From CBDFJH01 sp965198095 (GTDB lineage: Bacteria > Latescibacterota > UBA2968 > GCA-2709665): a stretch of DNA of 64,000 bases. The stretch is taken from NCBI GenBank assembly GCA_965198095.1, contig OZ240239.1, positions 3,658,001-3,722,000 on the forward strand, given 5' to 3'. Shown piece after piece: positions 37,682 to 46,244 of this stretch (within the stretch, counting starts at the first letter, position 1; the number at the start of each line of letters is the position of its first letter). The notes beneath the pieces are model-generated. The model ran no database searches and had not been told where the DNA came from. It worked only from the letters and a program-made list of their open reading frames with translations. The translations under genes were made by a program, and so were the position numbers.

Positions 37682-40663
37682 ATGAAGCTCCACTTCGAAC
37701 CCAATCTCGACTTCCAGCTCCAGGCGATTGAGGCGGTGTGCGACCTGTTCCGCGGCCAGGAGATCTGCCGGACCGAGTTCACCGTCACGCGGGACCCTGC
37801 GGAGACCCAGGCGCGGCTCGCTTTCGCCGAAAGCGACCTCGGCATCGGCAATCGGCTCGCCCTGCTCGATGACGAAATCCTCGAAAACCTGAAAGCCATC
37901 CAGCTCCGCAACGGCTTGCCACCGTCCGTGGCCCTGGATTCCGGGGACTTTACCGTGGAGATGGAGACGGGTACGGGGAAAACGTATGTGTACCTGCGGA
38001 CGATTCTCGAGCTGAACAAACGCTACGGTTTCACCAAGTTCGTCATCGTCGTGCCTTCGATCGCGATCAAGGAGGGCGTGTACAAGTCGCTTCAGATTAC
38101 CGAGGCGCATTTCCGGGCGCTCTACTCGGGAACGCCCTACGAGTACTTCCTCTACGACTCGGCAAAACTGGGTCAGGTGCGGAATTTCGCCACCAGCCCA
38201 CAGATCCAGGTCATGGTGGTGACGGTCGGGGCCATCAACAAGAAGGACGTCAACAACCTCTACAAAGACAGCGAGAAGACGGGTGGCGAGAAGCCGATCG
38301 ACCTGATCCGGGCAACGTGGCCCATCCTGATCGTCGACGAGCCGCAGAGCGTGGACGGCGGTCTGCGGGGACGTGGCAAAGAAGCCCTGGGGGCCATGAA
38401 TCCGCTCTGCACGTTGCGGTATTCCGCCACGCACGCGGACCGGCACCACATGGTCTATCGGCTCGATGCCGTGGATGCGTACGAGCGCAAGCTGGTGAAG
38501 CAAATCGAGGTGGCGTCGGCGACGGTCGAAGATGCGCACAACAGGCCATACGTCCGCCTGGTTTCGACGAGCAACCGGCGCGGGGTCATCAGCGCCGGGG
38601 TCGAGCTTGATGTCGAGACATCCGGCGGAATCCGACGCCGGGAGGTCAATGTCCAGGATGGCGACGATCTCGAACAGACGACGGGCCGCGCGGTCTACCG
38701 TGATTGCCGCATTGGCGAGATTCGCGTCGAAAGAGGAAACGAGTTCGTCGAGCTCCGCGTGCCGGGAGGCGAGCAATACCTGCGGTTGGAAGAAGCCTGG
38801 GGCGACGTAGAAGGCCTCGCCGTCCAGCGGGAAATGATTCGCCGGACCATTCGGGAGCATCTCGACAAGGAGAAGCGCCTGTGTCCGCAGGGAATCAAGG
38901 TGCTCAGCCTGTTTTTCATCGAAAAGGTGGATCGGTACCGGCGATACGACGACGAGGGCAATCCCGTCAAGGGCGACTACGCCCGGATGTTCGAGGAGGA
39001 GTACCGGCGTCTCGCCAATCATCTCGACTACCATGCCCTCTTTGAAAACGTGGATCTCGATGCAGCCGCCGGGGAGGTCCACAACGGCTACTTTTCCATC
39101 GACAGGAAGGGCGGCTGGACGGATACCGCCGAGAACACCCAGGCCAACCGCGACAACGCCGAGCGGGCCTACAACCTGATCATGAAGGAGAAAGAGAAGC
39201 TCCTGAGCCTGGAGACGCCGCTCAAGTTCATCTTCTCTCACTCGGCCCTGCGCGAAGGCTGGGATAATCCCAACGTCTTCCAGGTCTGCGCGCTCCGCGA
39301 TATCCAGACCGAGCGGGAGCGGCGGCAAACGATCGGGCGCGGCCTGCGGCTGTGCGTCAACCAGGAGGGCGCGCGGCGGCGCGGCTTCGACGTGAACACG
39401 CTCACGGTCGTGGCAATGGAGAGCTACGAAGCGTTTGCCGAGAACCTGCAGCAGGAGATCGAGGCCGAGACGGGGATTCGCTTCGGTGTCGTGGAGGCGC
39501 ATCAGTTCGCCACCATTCCGGTCGCCGGCGAGGGCGGGAAGACGACGACTCTCGGCTTCGAAGCGTCAAAAATTCTGTGGGAGCATCTGAAGGAAAACGG
39601 CTATATCGACGCGCAGGGGCGGATACAGGATTCCCTCCGGAAGGCGCTCAAGGAAGAGACGTTGATCCTGCCTGAGAGATTTGCCGCGCACGAGGCAGAG
39701 ATCTCCAAAGTGCTGCGTAAGTTGGCGGGACGCCTGGAGATCAAGGACGCCGACGAGCGCCGTGCAGTACGCCCGCGCCAGGCCGTGCTCCATAGCCCCG
39801 AGTTCAAGGCGCTCTGGGACCGCATCAAGTACAAGACCACCTACCGTGTGGCGTTCGACAATGAGGACCTGCTCGCACAATCTACTCGTGAGCTTCAAGA
39901 CGCGCCGGTGATCCCCAGAACCCGGCTCCAGTGGCGGAAGGCCGATATTGCCATCGGTCAGGCGGGTGTGGAAGCGACCGAGACAGCCGGGGCGGCAACC
40001 GTGACGTTGAATGAGGCCGAGGTCGAGTTGCCCGACGTGCTGACAGAGCTTCAGAACCGAACGCAGCTCACGCGGCGCAGCATCCAGAGGATTCTATGCG
40101 AAAGCGGGCGCCTTGACGACTTCAAGCGCAATCCGCAGGAGTTCGTCGAGCTTGCTGACCAAGCTATAAACCGCTGTAAAAGAAGAGCCTTGGTCGGCGG
40201 CATCAAGTACCAGCGACTGGGTGACGATCATTATTACGCACAGGAGCTATTTCAAGACGAAGAGTTGACGGGCTATCTGAAGAACATGTTTGACGCGACA
40301 AAGTCGGTCTACGAGAAGATCGTCTACGAATCCGACGTCGAGTCCCGTTTTGCGGACCAGCTCGAGAAGAACATCGCCGTCAAGGTGTACGCCAAGCTTC
40401 CTGGATGGTTCGCGGTGCCGACGCCCCTTGGAAGCTACAACCCGGACTGGGCCGTCCTGATCGATTCCGATGAGGGCGAACGGCTGTACCTCGTGGTCGA
40501 GACGAAGGGCAGTGTGTTGGCCAGCGATCTTCGCGGCGCCGAAAGCGCCAAAATCAAGTGCGGGAAGGCGCACTTCGACGCACTCAAAGTGGGCGAGTCG
40601 CCGGCTCGGTACCAAGTGGCGACCAGCGTTGACGAGGTACTCGCCGGCATTGGAGCGGATTGA
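37682..40663 (+). CDS. Type III restriction endonuclease subunit Res
   Basis: 993 residues. Superfamily 2 helicase motifs: Walker A METGTGKT near residue 95, LIVDEPQSV near 217 in the DEAD position, and ALRDIQTERERRQTIGRGLRL for motif VI. The C-terminal endonuclease domain has YNPDWAVLID near 919 and YLVVETKGS near 939, the PD...ExK catalytic set. With Mod it would cut DNA between inverted unmodified sites by ATP-driven sliding. The reading frame and all motifs are intact. It is followed by the HIRAN gene. Confidence 0.93.
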   Translation: MKLHFEPNLDFQLQAIEAVCDLFRGQEICRTEFTVTRDPAETQARLAFAESDLGIGNRLALLDDEILENLKAIQLRNGLPPSVALDSGDFTVEMETGTGKTYVYLRTILELNKRYGFTKFVIVVPSIAIKEGVYKSLQITEAHFRALYSGTPYEYFLYDSAKLGQVRNFATSPQIQVMVVTVGAINKKDVNNLYKDSEKTGGEKPIDLIRATWPILIVDEPQSVDGGLRGRGKEALGAMNPLCTLRYSATHADRHHMVYRLDAVDAYERKLVKQIEVASATVEDAHNRPYVRLVSTSNRRGVISAGVELDVETSGGIRRREVNVQDGDDLEQTTGRAVYRDCRIGEIRVERGNEFVELRVPGGEQYLRLEEAWGDVEGLAVQREMIRRTIREHLDKEKRLCPQGIKVLSLFFIEKVDRYRRYDDEGNPVKGDYARMFEEEYRRLANHLDYHALFENVDLDAAAGEVHNGYFSIDRKGGWTDTAENTQANRDNAERAYNLIMKEKEKLLSLETPLKFIFSHSALREGWDNPNVFQVCALRDIQTERERRQTIGRGLRLCVNQEGARRRGFDVNTLTVVAMESYEAFAENLQQEIEAETGIRFGVVEAHQFATIPVAGEGGKTTTLGFEASKILWEHLKENGYIDAQGRIQDSLRKALKEETLILPERFAAHEAEISKVLRKLAGRLEIKDADERRAVRPRQAVLHSPEFKALWDRIKYKTTYRVAFDNEDLLAQSTRELQDAPVIPRTRLQWRKADIAIGQAGVEATETAGAATVTLNEAEVELPDVLTELQNRTQLTRRSIQRILCESGRLDDFKRNPQEFVELADQAINRCKRRALVGGIKYQRLGDDHYYAQELFQDEELTGYLKNMFDATKSVYEKIVYESDVESRFADQLEKNIAVKVYAKLPGWFAVPTPLGSYNPDWAVLIDSDEGERLYLVVETKGSVLASDLRGAESAKIKCGKAHFDALKVGESPARYQVATSVDEVLAGIGAD

Positions 40664-40800
40664 AACAACGGCCGGCACGTACTCCCCACAGGCGACGGGA
40701 TGAACCGGATGCTCCCATCTGTGCTCCCGGTGCTCCCACGGGATGGGATGAGTCTCGATGAGTGCAAAGACCCTATTTCTCGCCTGGCAGGACAACGAAC
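40663..40800 (+). repeat. Duplicated segment at the 3' end of res and start of HIRAN gene, copy 1
   Basis: About 138 bases from TGAAACAACGGCCGGCACGT through the HIRAN gene's first 14 codons recur at 44,954-45,094, about 85-90% identical. Confidence 0.85.
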
Positions 40801-41534
40801 CCGGCCAGGCATGGTTTCCGGTGGGTCGGCTGGACGCGGATGTCGAACGTCCTCTGTATCGCTTCCGCTATATCGGCGGGGCGGCACGGGCACAGGAGGA
40901 AGCGGGGTTTCCGTTGTTGATCGAGTTTCCCAAACTGGATGAAAGCTACGAATCGTCGGAACTGTTTCCGCTATTCCAAAATCGGGTGATGAATTCTGCA
41001 AGACCGGACTTTGCCGATTATCTACGCAATCTCGACCTGAGTGAGGGGGCTGACCCCATTGAGATTCTGGCGGCAAACGGCGGTTCCCGCGTGACAGATG
41101 CCTATGAGGTTTTTCCGAAGATCGTAAAGGACGACGACGGACGCTTTGTTTGTCGGTTCTTTCTGCACGGCTGGCGACCTGCCTGCGCCGCGGGCGCGGC
41201 AGGCAGGCACGTGAATCAATCGGCGCAAAAACGAATTGTCTTACTGAAGCCGAACGAAAAGCTGTATCTAACACTGGAACTGACCAGTCCGGCGACCGGG
41301 TTGGCAGTACAGATCCAGACTGAAGATTATCACATGATTGGATGGTCACCGCGCTATCTTGTACATGATTTAACCATGGCCATCGCCGAGTCGCCCACGA
41401 AATATAAAGTGAGCGTGGTGCGTATCAACCCGCAGCCCGCGCCGTCGAAGCAGCGTGTTCTGATTGAGATGCGCGGCCGCTGGGACAAGCACGAACCCAT
41501 GGCCGGCGACGATTTCAAGGCTCTCGTCGAGTAA
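40758..41534 (+). CDS. HIRAN-domain-like protein with a 30-base hairpin insertion
   Basis: 258 residues. The N-terminus MSAKTLFLAWQDNEPGQAWF and the C-terminal VLLKPNEKLYLTLELTSPAT, followed by AVQIQTEDYHMIGWSPRYLV, resemble HIRAN-type DNA-binding proteins, with a GW-x-PRY signature. An in-frame palindrome at 41,178-41,207 adds ten residues, PACAAGAAGR, between HGWR and HVNQ. The protein probably recognises DNA ends or stalled forks, and its place after res suggests an accessory to that system. The family call is by pattern and moderately sure. Confidence 0.7.
   Translation: MSAKTLFLAWQDNEPGQAWFPVGRLDADVERPLYRFRYIGGAARAQEEAGFPLLIEFPKLDESYESSELFPLFQNRVMNSARPDFADYLRNLDLSEGADPIEILAANGGSRVTDAYEVFPKIVKDDDGRFVCRFFLHGWRPACAAGAAGRHVNQSAQKRIVLLKPNEKLYLTLELTSPATGLAVQIQTEDYHMIGWSPRYLVHDLTMAIAESPTKYKVSVVRINPQPAPSKQRVLIEMRGRWDKHEPMAGDDFKALVE
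41178..41207. repeat. In-frame CCTGCCTGC hairpin inside HIRAN gene
   Basis: 30 bases, arms CCTGCCTGCGCCGC and GCGCGGCAGGCAGG around GG. The length is divisible by three, so translation continues. Confidence 0.85.
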
Positions 41535-41542
41535 GACACGAA

Positions 41543-41852
41543 TTTCATGCCCGCCGGCATGACGGAAGCGGACCTGGGCATCAAGAGCATCCCACGCAAT
41601 CCGCTGTTGTTCGGCATCCTGCACCGCATGGAGGCGGTTGAGAGGATCTGTCTGCGTGCGGTGACGCACAAGCAGGTCGGTTCCGGCATCCGGCCTGCCT
41701 GCTGCAGGCAGGCGCATCCGCGACCTGTGCTGCAAGCACGGAGTGGCTGAACCGGTGATCGAAGTGCCTGCCTGCGCCGAGTTCTGCTCGGCAGGCAGGT
41801 CGGAGTCGTGGGTAACGACGACTTTTCTCAGGCCGACCGCACAAGTTGTCTA
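41543..41852 (+). pseudogene. Partial duplicate of the AlbA_2 gene with three hairpin insertions
   Basis: The frame PAGMTEADLGIKSIPRNPLL and following residues is almost identical to the AlbA_2 gene at 36.2 kb, then ERI, a 30-base insert (ending GACGCACAAGCAGG), GSGIR, the shared 19-base hairpin, RIRDLC...HGVAEPVIEV, a third hairpin at 41,767-41,799 (in frame), and SESWVTTTFLRPTAQVV with a stop. No start codon or N-terminal domain remains. Confidence 0.85.
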
Positions 41853-41990
41853 GCATTGCCGGGTGCCTCGCGTGGCGAAAGAGGTCATGGACTGCCTTGG
41901 GAGTCGCAGATGGCCACGACCTTCGACTATGGGGCGAATCAGCACGTTGGCTTGCTGGGTAAACTCGCGCGTTAGCCCCAAGGAGAATCC

Positions 41991-42023
41991 ATGGCGGAAC
42001 CGAACAATGACAATGGCGACTGA
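41991..42023 (+). other. 10-codon ORF with good ribosome-binding site overlapping next gene start
   Basis: AAGGAG sits five bases before ATG GCG GAA CCG, which reads MAEPNNDNGD and a stop, while the large gene's own ATG lies inside this mini-ORF in another frame without a site of its own. Either a coupling leader peptide or a frameshift in the true N-terminus. Confidence 0.5.
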
Positions 42024-42933
42024 CTACCAGATCGAATATCTATCCCATCTACAAATGAGACACATGAAGCTGGAGGCTTCCTTCCCCGTCAAAAGCAATT
42101 CGTCTTTCTGTGTGCAAACTTACTATGTGGATTTCTCAAGAACACCATTCCTCGAAGCTCCAACATCCGTTATCAAATTCTCAGAAAGGCAATACGCCAT
42201 CCCACACTCACAGCGCATCAAACTGGCAACACCGGCGCACTACCGAGAGATTGAAGAAGAAGCATCTCATGGAATCGGAGATTCCATGGAAGCAACCTAC
42301 ACCCGGGAAACGGATATGGCGACTTTCCAAAAAGAGACTGGGCAAGAGCTCATGTGGGGAGCAGAACTTGTGTCGGTAACGCTGACGCATGTTGCCCAAT
42401 GCTGGATGTTCTGTACGTCTATCGTACCGAAACTGAAAACATCACGGGAAATGGAGGAGCTAAGAGACAGTCTTGACGTAAGCTATGATTGCTGGACTTC
42501 GATCACGAATCCATCGGAGTTCGCAAAACAATTGGGGATTGACTTTGGTAATTCATTCAAACCGAATCTCGTATACCATCCAGGGCCAGCTTGGTGGCAG
42601 TTGTGTCCATTTGTTTATGTCAAACACGGCCCCGTGATTTACACAGATCAAATTCCCAAAGAGATTGAGCGTTTTCCAAAGGAAATGCATGGTACCGTTA
42701 CTCCCTTCATCAAACGAAGTAAATTTTCAAATCAGAAGGAGTATAGGTTTGTCATCTCGTTACTGGGGAACGCCAGACCAAAAGAAGAAATCCTACTTTT
42801 AAACGTAACGGGTGAATTGAGAAGGCTGACTCGAACTGTTGAACAATCTACTTTTGTCGACCTGTGTATGGCGGACGTTTTGAGATCGCGTCGTGGCTCC
42901 GAGAATACATCCAAGACGCGACCGACGAACTGA
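42007..42933 (+). CDS. Unknown protein, DUF2971-like C-terminal pattern
   Basis: About 308 residues from MTMATDYQIEYLSHLQ; a longer upstream frame is unlikely. The region PFVYVKHGPVIYTDQIPKEI followed by FIKRSKFSNQKEYRFVISLL resembles DUF2971-type proteins, where a Lys/Glu-x-Glu/Tyr-Arg pattern closes the fold. No catalytic motif is clear. The last ~16 residues (SRRGSENTSKTRPTN) are read out of a relic of the next gene, so the original C-terminus was probably replaced. G+C is lower than in the core genes, which suggests transfer. Confidence 0.6.
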   Translation: MTMATDYQIEYLSHLQMRHMKLEASFPVKSNSSFCVQTYYVDFSRTPFLEAPTSVIKFSERQYAIPHSQRIKLATPAHYREIEEEASHGIGDSMEATYTRETDMATFQKETGQELMWGAELVSVTLTHVAQCWMFCTSIVPKLKTSREMEELRDSLDVSYDCWTSITNPSEFAKQLGIDFGNSFKPNLVYHPGPAWWQLCPFVYVKHGPVIYTDQIPKEIERFPKEMHGTVTPFIKRSKFSNQKEYRFVISLLGNARPKEEILLLNVTGELRRLTRTVEQSTFVDLCMADVLRSRRGSENTSKTRPTN

Positions 42934-42936
42934 GGT
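42885..42936 (+). pseudogene. Relic of the C-terminus of the 142-residue gene
   Basis: One frame reads SWLREYIQDATDELR, matching PWLRDYIRDVIDDLG at the end of the gene at 43,054-43,482. It underlies the tail of the upstream gene in another frame. Confidence 0.55.
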
Positions 42937-43053
42937 GTACGATTTCTGGCAAACGGAGTACCGATGGATGGAGACGAGAACACATCGGCGGGCATATCTG
43001 TGTTCCCGGTACTCGTGAATGTAGCTTGGTTCAAGCTGGCAGAGGTATAACAG

Positions 43054-43482
43054 GTGCCCGCTGAAGATCGAGAACGAGCGCGGTTTACATTCTGGCTGTG
43101 GGCTGCTTTTGAAGCCGACCCCTTCGAGGACGGCATGCGCCATCCAGCCGAGCAGATCATTGAAAAGGCTTTGCAATCCGGGGAAAGCCAACGTGTTCTC
43201 GAGTGGTTGAGGGACCTCTCTTTGAACGCCGCGCATCCGACCTTCTCCGCTGAGGTCCTGCGTTGCCTGGGGCGTCAGACGCATCCTGGAACAGCTGCAT
43301 GGCGTGCCCGACTCGTGCGTGACGGCCTGGCTGTGGACGACGTGGAGATGAGGGACGCTGCAATACATGCAGCGGAGTGGTGGGGCGACCCGGACATGCA
43401 GAACGTCCTCGAGTCCCACTCCGAGCCGGAGCCGTGGCTTCGGGACTACATTCGGGATGTTATTGACGATCTGGGAGCGTAG
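43054..43482 (+). CDS. Small helical (HEAT-like) protein of unknown function
   Basis: 142 residues from a GTG with AGAGGT upstream. Helical pairs such as IIEKALQSGESQRVLEWLRDL, then AEVLRCLGRQTHPGTAAWRA and MRDAAIHAAEWWGDPDMQNVL, resemble HEAT repeats. Such short helical proteins may be immunity or binding partners. A relic of its C-terminus lies just upstream, so the gene was duplicated. Confidence 0.6.
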   Translation: MPAEDRERARFTFWLWAAFEADPFEDGMRHPAEQIIEKALQSGESQRVLEWLRDLSLNAAHPTFSAEVLRCLGRQTHPGTAAWRARLVRDGLAVDDVEMRDAAIHAAEWWGDPDMQNVLESHSEPEPWLRDYIRDVIDDLGA

Positions 43483-43523
43483 GCGACCTGCCTGCCAGGA
43501 AATCTCCCTGCGAGGCGGATGGA

Positions 43524-44840
43524 ATGAAGAGAGTCGAAATCATCGCTCGCCGCCGGGAGTTCGTCATTCCCGGATACGAGCACAAGTACAAGACGCTCGC
43601 CGATGTCGGATTTGACGGTGATTGGGTTACGCCGTATCAGATGACGTCCCACAGCGAGACAGGCCCGGTGCTGGTCGCCCACTACTGGCTGGACGCCCCG
43701 TCGGTCCACGAGCATCGCGACGTGTTGAAGGAACAGGGTTGGCTGCCGAGTATGCCCTTCAACAAAGTACTGACACTGGCCCTGGAGCGGGCAAAACTGA
43801 CCCGCGCGGACATTTATGTCACGCAAGCGTTTCATCTGTTGCCGCACGAGCAGTGGCCGCCGTTTCCCTCACAACACATCCACGAATCCTTCGACAGAAT
43901 CACCCGACACGAAGTCGTTGGCCGAACGGTCATCGCACTCGGCACGGTCGCGGCAGGTGCTTGCCGTCGTGCCGGCGTCAAGGCGATCGAATGTATCAGC
44001 CCAAGCGCTCGCCTGAGTTGGGAGTACAAGGTGGAAAAGCTGGCCGAGGCGCTCGAAACAGCGATCGGAAACTCGCGTAAGGATCACAGAGGGCAAACCG
44101 CCTCAAGTTCGGGAATCTCGAGAGAAGCGCAGGCATGCATCGGAAAGCGGGAACGCCTCGCGGCGCTCGCCCGCCACCGCCGGGACAACGTTTTTCCCGG
44201 ATACAGGGGAATCGGCGAATATCATTCCGGCGCCTATGAGTGCGATTTCGTATCGCCCTACACGAAGTCCGCTGGGAACCTCGATGCCGATATCATGCTC
44301 GTGCTGCAGGATTGGTGTTCCGATGAATTCTTGCGGAGACAGAAACGTGTAGATTCTGATTTGGTTACGCTGGGGCACGATCCGCAGTTGGACACCAACA
44401 GGAATCTCAAGAGCCTGCTTTCCACTCACTTTGGAATCCGATTGGAGCAAACCTACGCCACAAACCTGTTTCCGTTCATCAAGCATGGAGAAATGAGCGC
44501 ACGTGTGCCGCCTGTAGATTTGAAGAAGGCAGCGGAGACCTACACCGTGCCGGAAATAGAAATTATCGAGCCGAGGCTCGTCGTGTGCCTCGGTTTTTGC
44601 GTGTATCAGGCAATCTGCAAGTCGTCGGGATTGGCGCCGGCAGACAACCTTGATATGGCCATTGCGTCGCCGTTCTGGATCGGGGACGCGGAAGTCCGGG
44701 TCCAATCACACCCGGGTGGACGTGGGCGCGCGAACCGAGGAGTAGATCGCATTGCGGAGGATTGGCGGCGAATGGCGGACGCAGTCCAGTGGGACGTTTC
44801 ACGGGGACGACCGAAGCACGGCGCCTCACGAGATGCATAG
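43524..44840 (+). CDS. Tandem uracil-DNA-glycosylase-superfamily-like protein
   Basis: 438 residues in two related halves. Half one (1-190) has VIPGYEHKYKTLADVGF then GDWVTPYQMTSHSETGPVLV and AHYWLDAPSV; half two (200-430) has VFPGYRGIGEYHSGAYECDF then VSPYTKSAGNLDADIMLVLQ and DWCSDEF. Half two ends RLVVCLGFCVYQAI ... VRVQSHPGGRGRANRGV, the LGxxA-type strand and HPG-type loop of the UDG fold; half one has VIALGTVAAGACRRAG and ISPSARLSWEYK at the same places. This is an internal duplication. Catalytic Asp and His equivalents cannot be confirmed by eye. A relic of the gene lies at 46,245-46,382. Possible base-modification or DNA-repair role in defence is inference. Confidence 0.7.
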   Translation: MKRVEIIARRREFVIPGYEHKYKTLADVGFDGDWVTPYQMTSHSETGPVLVAHYWLDAPSVHEHRDVLKEQGWLPSMPFNKVLTLALERAKLTRADIYVTQAFHLLPHEQWPPFPSQHIHESFDRITRHEVVGRTVIALGTVAAGACRRAGVKAIECISPSARLSWEYKVEKLAEALETAIGNSRKDHRGQTASSSGISREAQACIGKRERLAALARHRRDNVFPGYRGIGEYHSGAYECDFVSPYTKSAGNLDADIMLVLQDWCSDEFLRRQKRVDSDLVTLGHDPQLDTNRNLKSLLSTHFGIRLEQTYATNLFPFIKHGEMSARVPPVDLKKAAETYTVPEIEIIEPRLVVCLGFCVYQAICKSSGLAPADNLDMAIASPFWIGDAEVRVQSHPGGRGRANRGVDRIAEDWRRMADAVQWDVSRGRPKHGASRDA

Positions 44841-44953
44841 ACCCCGCGTATACGTCTGCCGCCGGTCGAATCCGCCATCGCGGAAATCGTCCAGAGACAA
44901 TCCGCCGCCAACAAACCGGCCACACCGTTGGAAATCTGTCAACAGAACAAGCA

Positions 44954-45094
44954 TTGAAACAACGGCCGGCACGTACTTCCCACAGCCGTGCGGATGGGCC
45001 GGATGCTCCCGGACGTACTCGCGGTACTCCCACAGGGCGTGATGATGAGTCTCGATGAGTGCAAAGACGTTATTTCTCGCCTGGCAGGACAACG
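44954..45094 (+). repeat. Duplicated res/HIRAN boundary segment, copy 2
   Basis: Second copy of the 40,663-40,800 segment. It carries the HIRAN start codon and first codons but no HIRAN body. Confidence 0.85.
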
Positions 45095-45180
45095 GAATAG
45101 TCCTCCTGGATCGCCATGAAATCTGTGGGCTGTTTGTGTCTCAGCTGTCGGAACTCATCGGGTCGGCGGACAAGCAGTAG
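45055..45180 (+). pseudogene. Chimeric ORF: HIRAN start fused to foreign tail
   Basis: 41 codons: MSAKTLFLAWQDN from the HIRAN gene copy, then GIVLLDRHEICGLFVSQLSE and LIGSADKQ, the tail also found at 36,086-36,156. Both parts are fragments joined by recombination. Confidence 0.65.
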
Positions 45181-45526
45181 ATTTCAGAATGAACCACTGC
45201 TGTCCAAGATAATTTGGAAAAGACGATTTTGGACGCGTAAGTACCTGGTTTTCTTGAAAGTCGTTCCGTAGCGCCAATCCAGGTCACCTTCTTTAGGCCG
45301 ATGCTGTCCAAGAACAAAGTGACTCTTCCAGCGGCCATAATTGTGCTGGTCCGGTCCCATTGAGCCTGTGAAACAGGCAGTTTGTGAAACTCAGGCAACC
45401 TTGGGCGAGGCGCTGTTTCGCGGAAGCGAACCAGATGCTGTCCAAGACAGAAACCGATTTTGGACAGGTGTGATATTTCATGAAAGATATTTTGGCAGTT
45501 TTCTGAAGGATAAAAGGAGTCCTTAA

Positions 45527-45555
45527 TTGACATGTTCCATGTTCTAAGGTACTTT
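45527..45555 (+). promoter_or_regulatory. Predicted promoter of the 155-residue gene
   Basis: TTGACA, 17 bases, TACTTT. It lies about 70 bp before the ATG of the downstream gene. Confidence 0.55.
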
Positions 45556-45624
45556 TACATATGCGCGATGGGACGTGAGGATCGCGGGAAATGCATATGT
45601 GAAACAAGATGCAGGGAGTGAAAC

Positions 45625-46092
45625 ATGGGCAGCGCAGTCCTGGATATGCCCATTGCGGGAAAAGTGTCGTCTCAGATAGATCTTTCAGTGCGGAAATACA
45701 TCGGTGCATTGTCAAGCCGTGCAATTGAAGCGACGAATGATGTTGTTCTGGATGGCATGTCTGATTGGCATGAATTTCTGAAGCTACTTGAACAGAAACC
45801 AGAAAACTACGTATCTATGTGTCGTGACGGCGATGTAGAAAGGACAATCGCTGGCCTTGAGGAAGCCGGAAAGACGGTGAGGGGAGAAAGCTGGATCGCT
45901 CTTGGAAAATTACTTAAGGAACACCACGCCGGAATGTACAAAAAATTCAAAGTGGTGGATGAAAACATTGAAGCCTTCGGTGCCCTTCTGCAAGAAGTAG
46001 GCTGGAATCTGTTGATTTTGCATCGGGAGAATCAGACCAGCACGGGGAAGTCATTTGCCATAGACGAGGCAATTGCCGACTTGTGGAGTTAG
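45625..46092 (+). CDS. Hypothetical 155-residue protein
   Basis: From an ATG with GGGAG upstream. Mostly helical, mildly acidic, no membrane segment or known motif; features such as GMSDWHEFLKLLEQKPENY and KTVRGESWIALGKLLKEHHA suggest a compact helical fold. It has its own predicted promoter and lies apart from neighbours. G+C is low (about 45%), unlike the core genome, which suggests transfer. No function can be proposed. Confidence 0.6.
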   Translation: MGSAVLDMPIAGKVSSQIDLSVRKYIGALSSRAIEATNDVVLDGMSDWHEFLKLLEQKPENYVSMCRDGDVERTIAGLEEAGKTVRGESWIALGKLLKEHHAGMYKKFKVVDENIEAFGALLQEVGWNLLILHRENQTSTGKSFAIDEAIADLWS

Positions 46093-46244
46093 ACGTGGAT
46101 GGATCATTTTCTACCGGCGGTAAAAAGAATCCAGTATCACGATGAAAATGTCCAAAAAGACGTAAAGAAGTTACCAAATAATTACACGTTTCTGATTCAC
46201 GGATTCCGCATCCAACCAATGCTTCGCCACGAGTACCGGGCCGG

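Larger units (their letters stand above)
44841..45624. other. Accessory intergenic region with duplicated and palindromic sequences
   Basis: Holds the second copy of the res/HIRAN segment, a chimeric 41-codon ORF, three TGCTGTCCAAGA motifs (about 45,198, 45,303, 45,436) and a promoter. At 45,438-45,467, CTGTCCAA and TTGGACAG form an 8-base inverted repeat with 14 bases between. No ordinary gene seen. Confidence 0.6.

Noticed and set aside
37562..39502. 646-codon minus-strand frame opposite res
   Set aside because: Shadow of the type III Res gene, which shows complete helicase and nuclease motifs.
27278..40663. DISARM or BREX system
   Set aside because: No DrmA/DrmB, PglZ, BrxC or other core genes; the helicase goes with DUF4391 and type III R-M instead.
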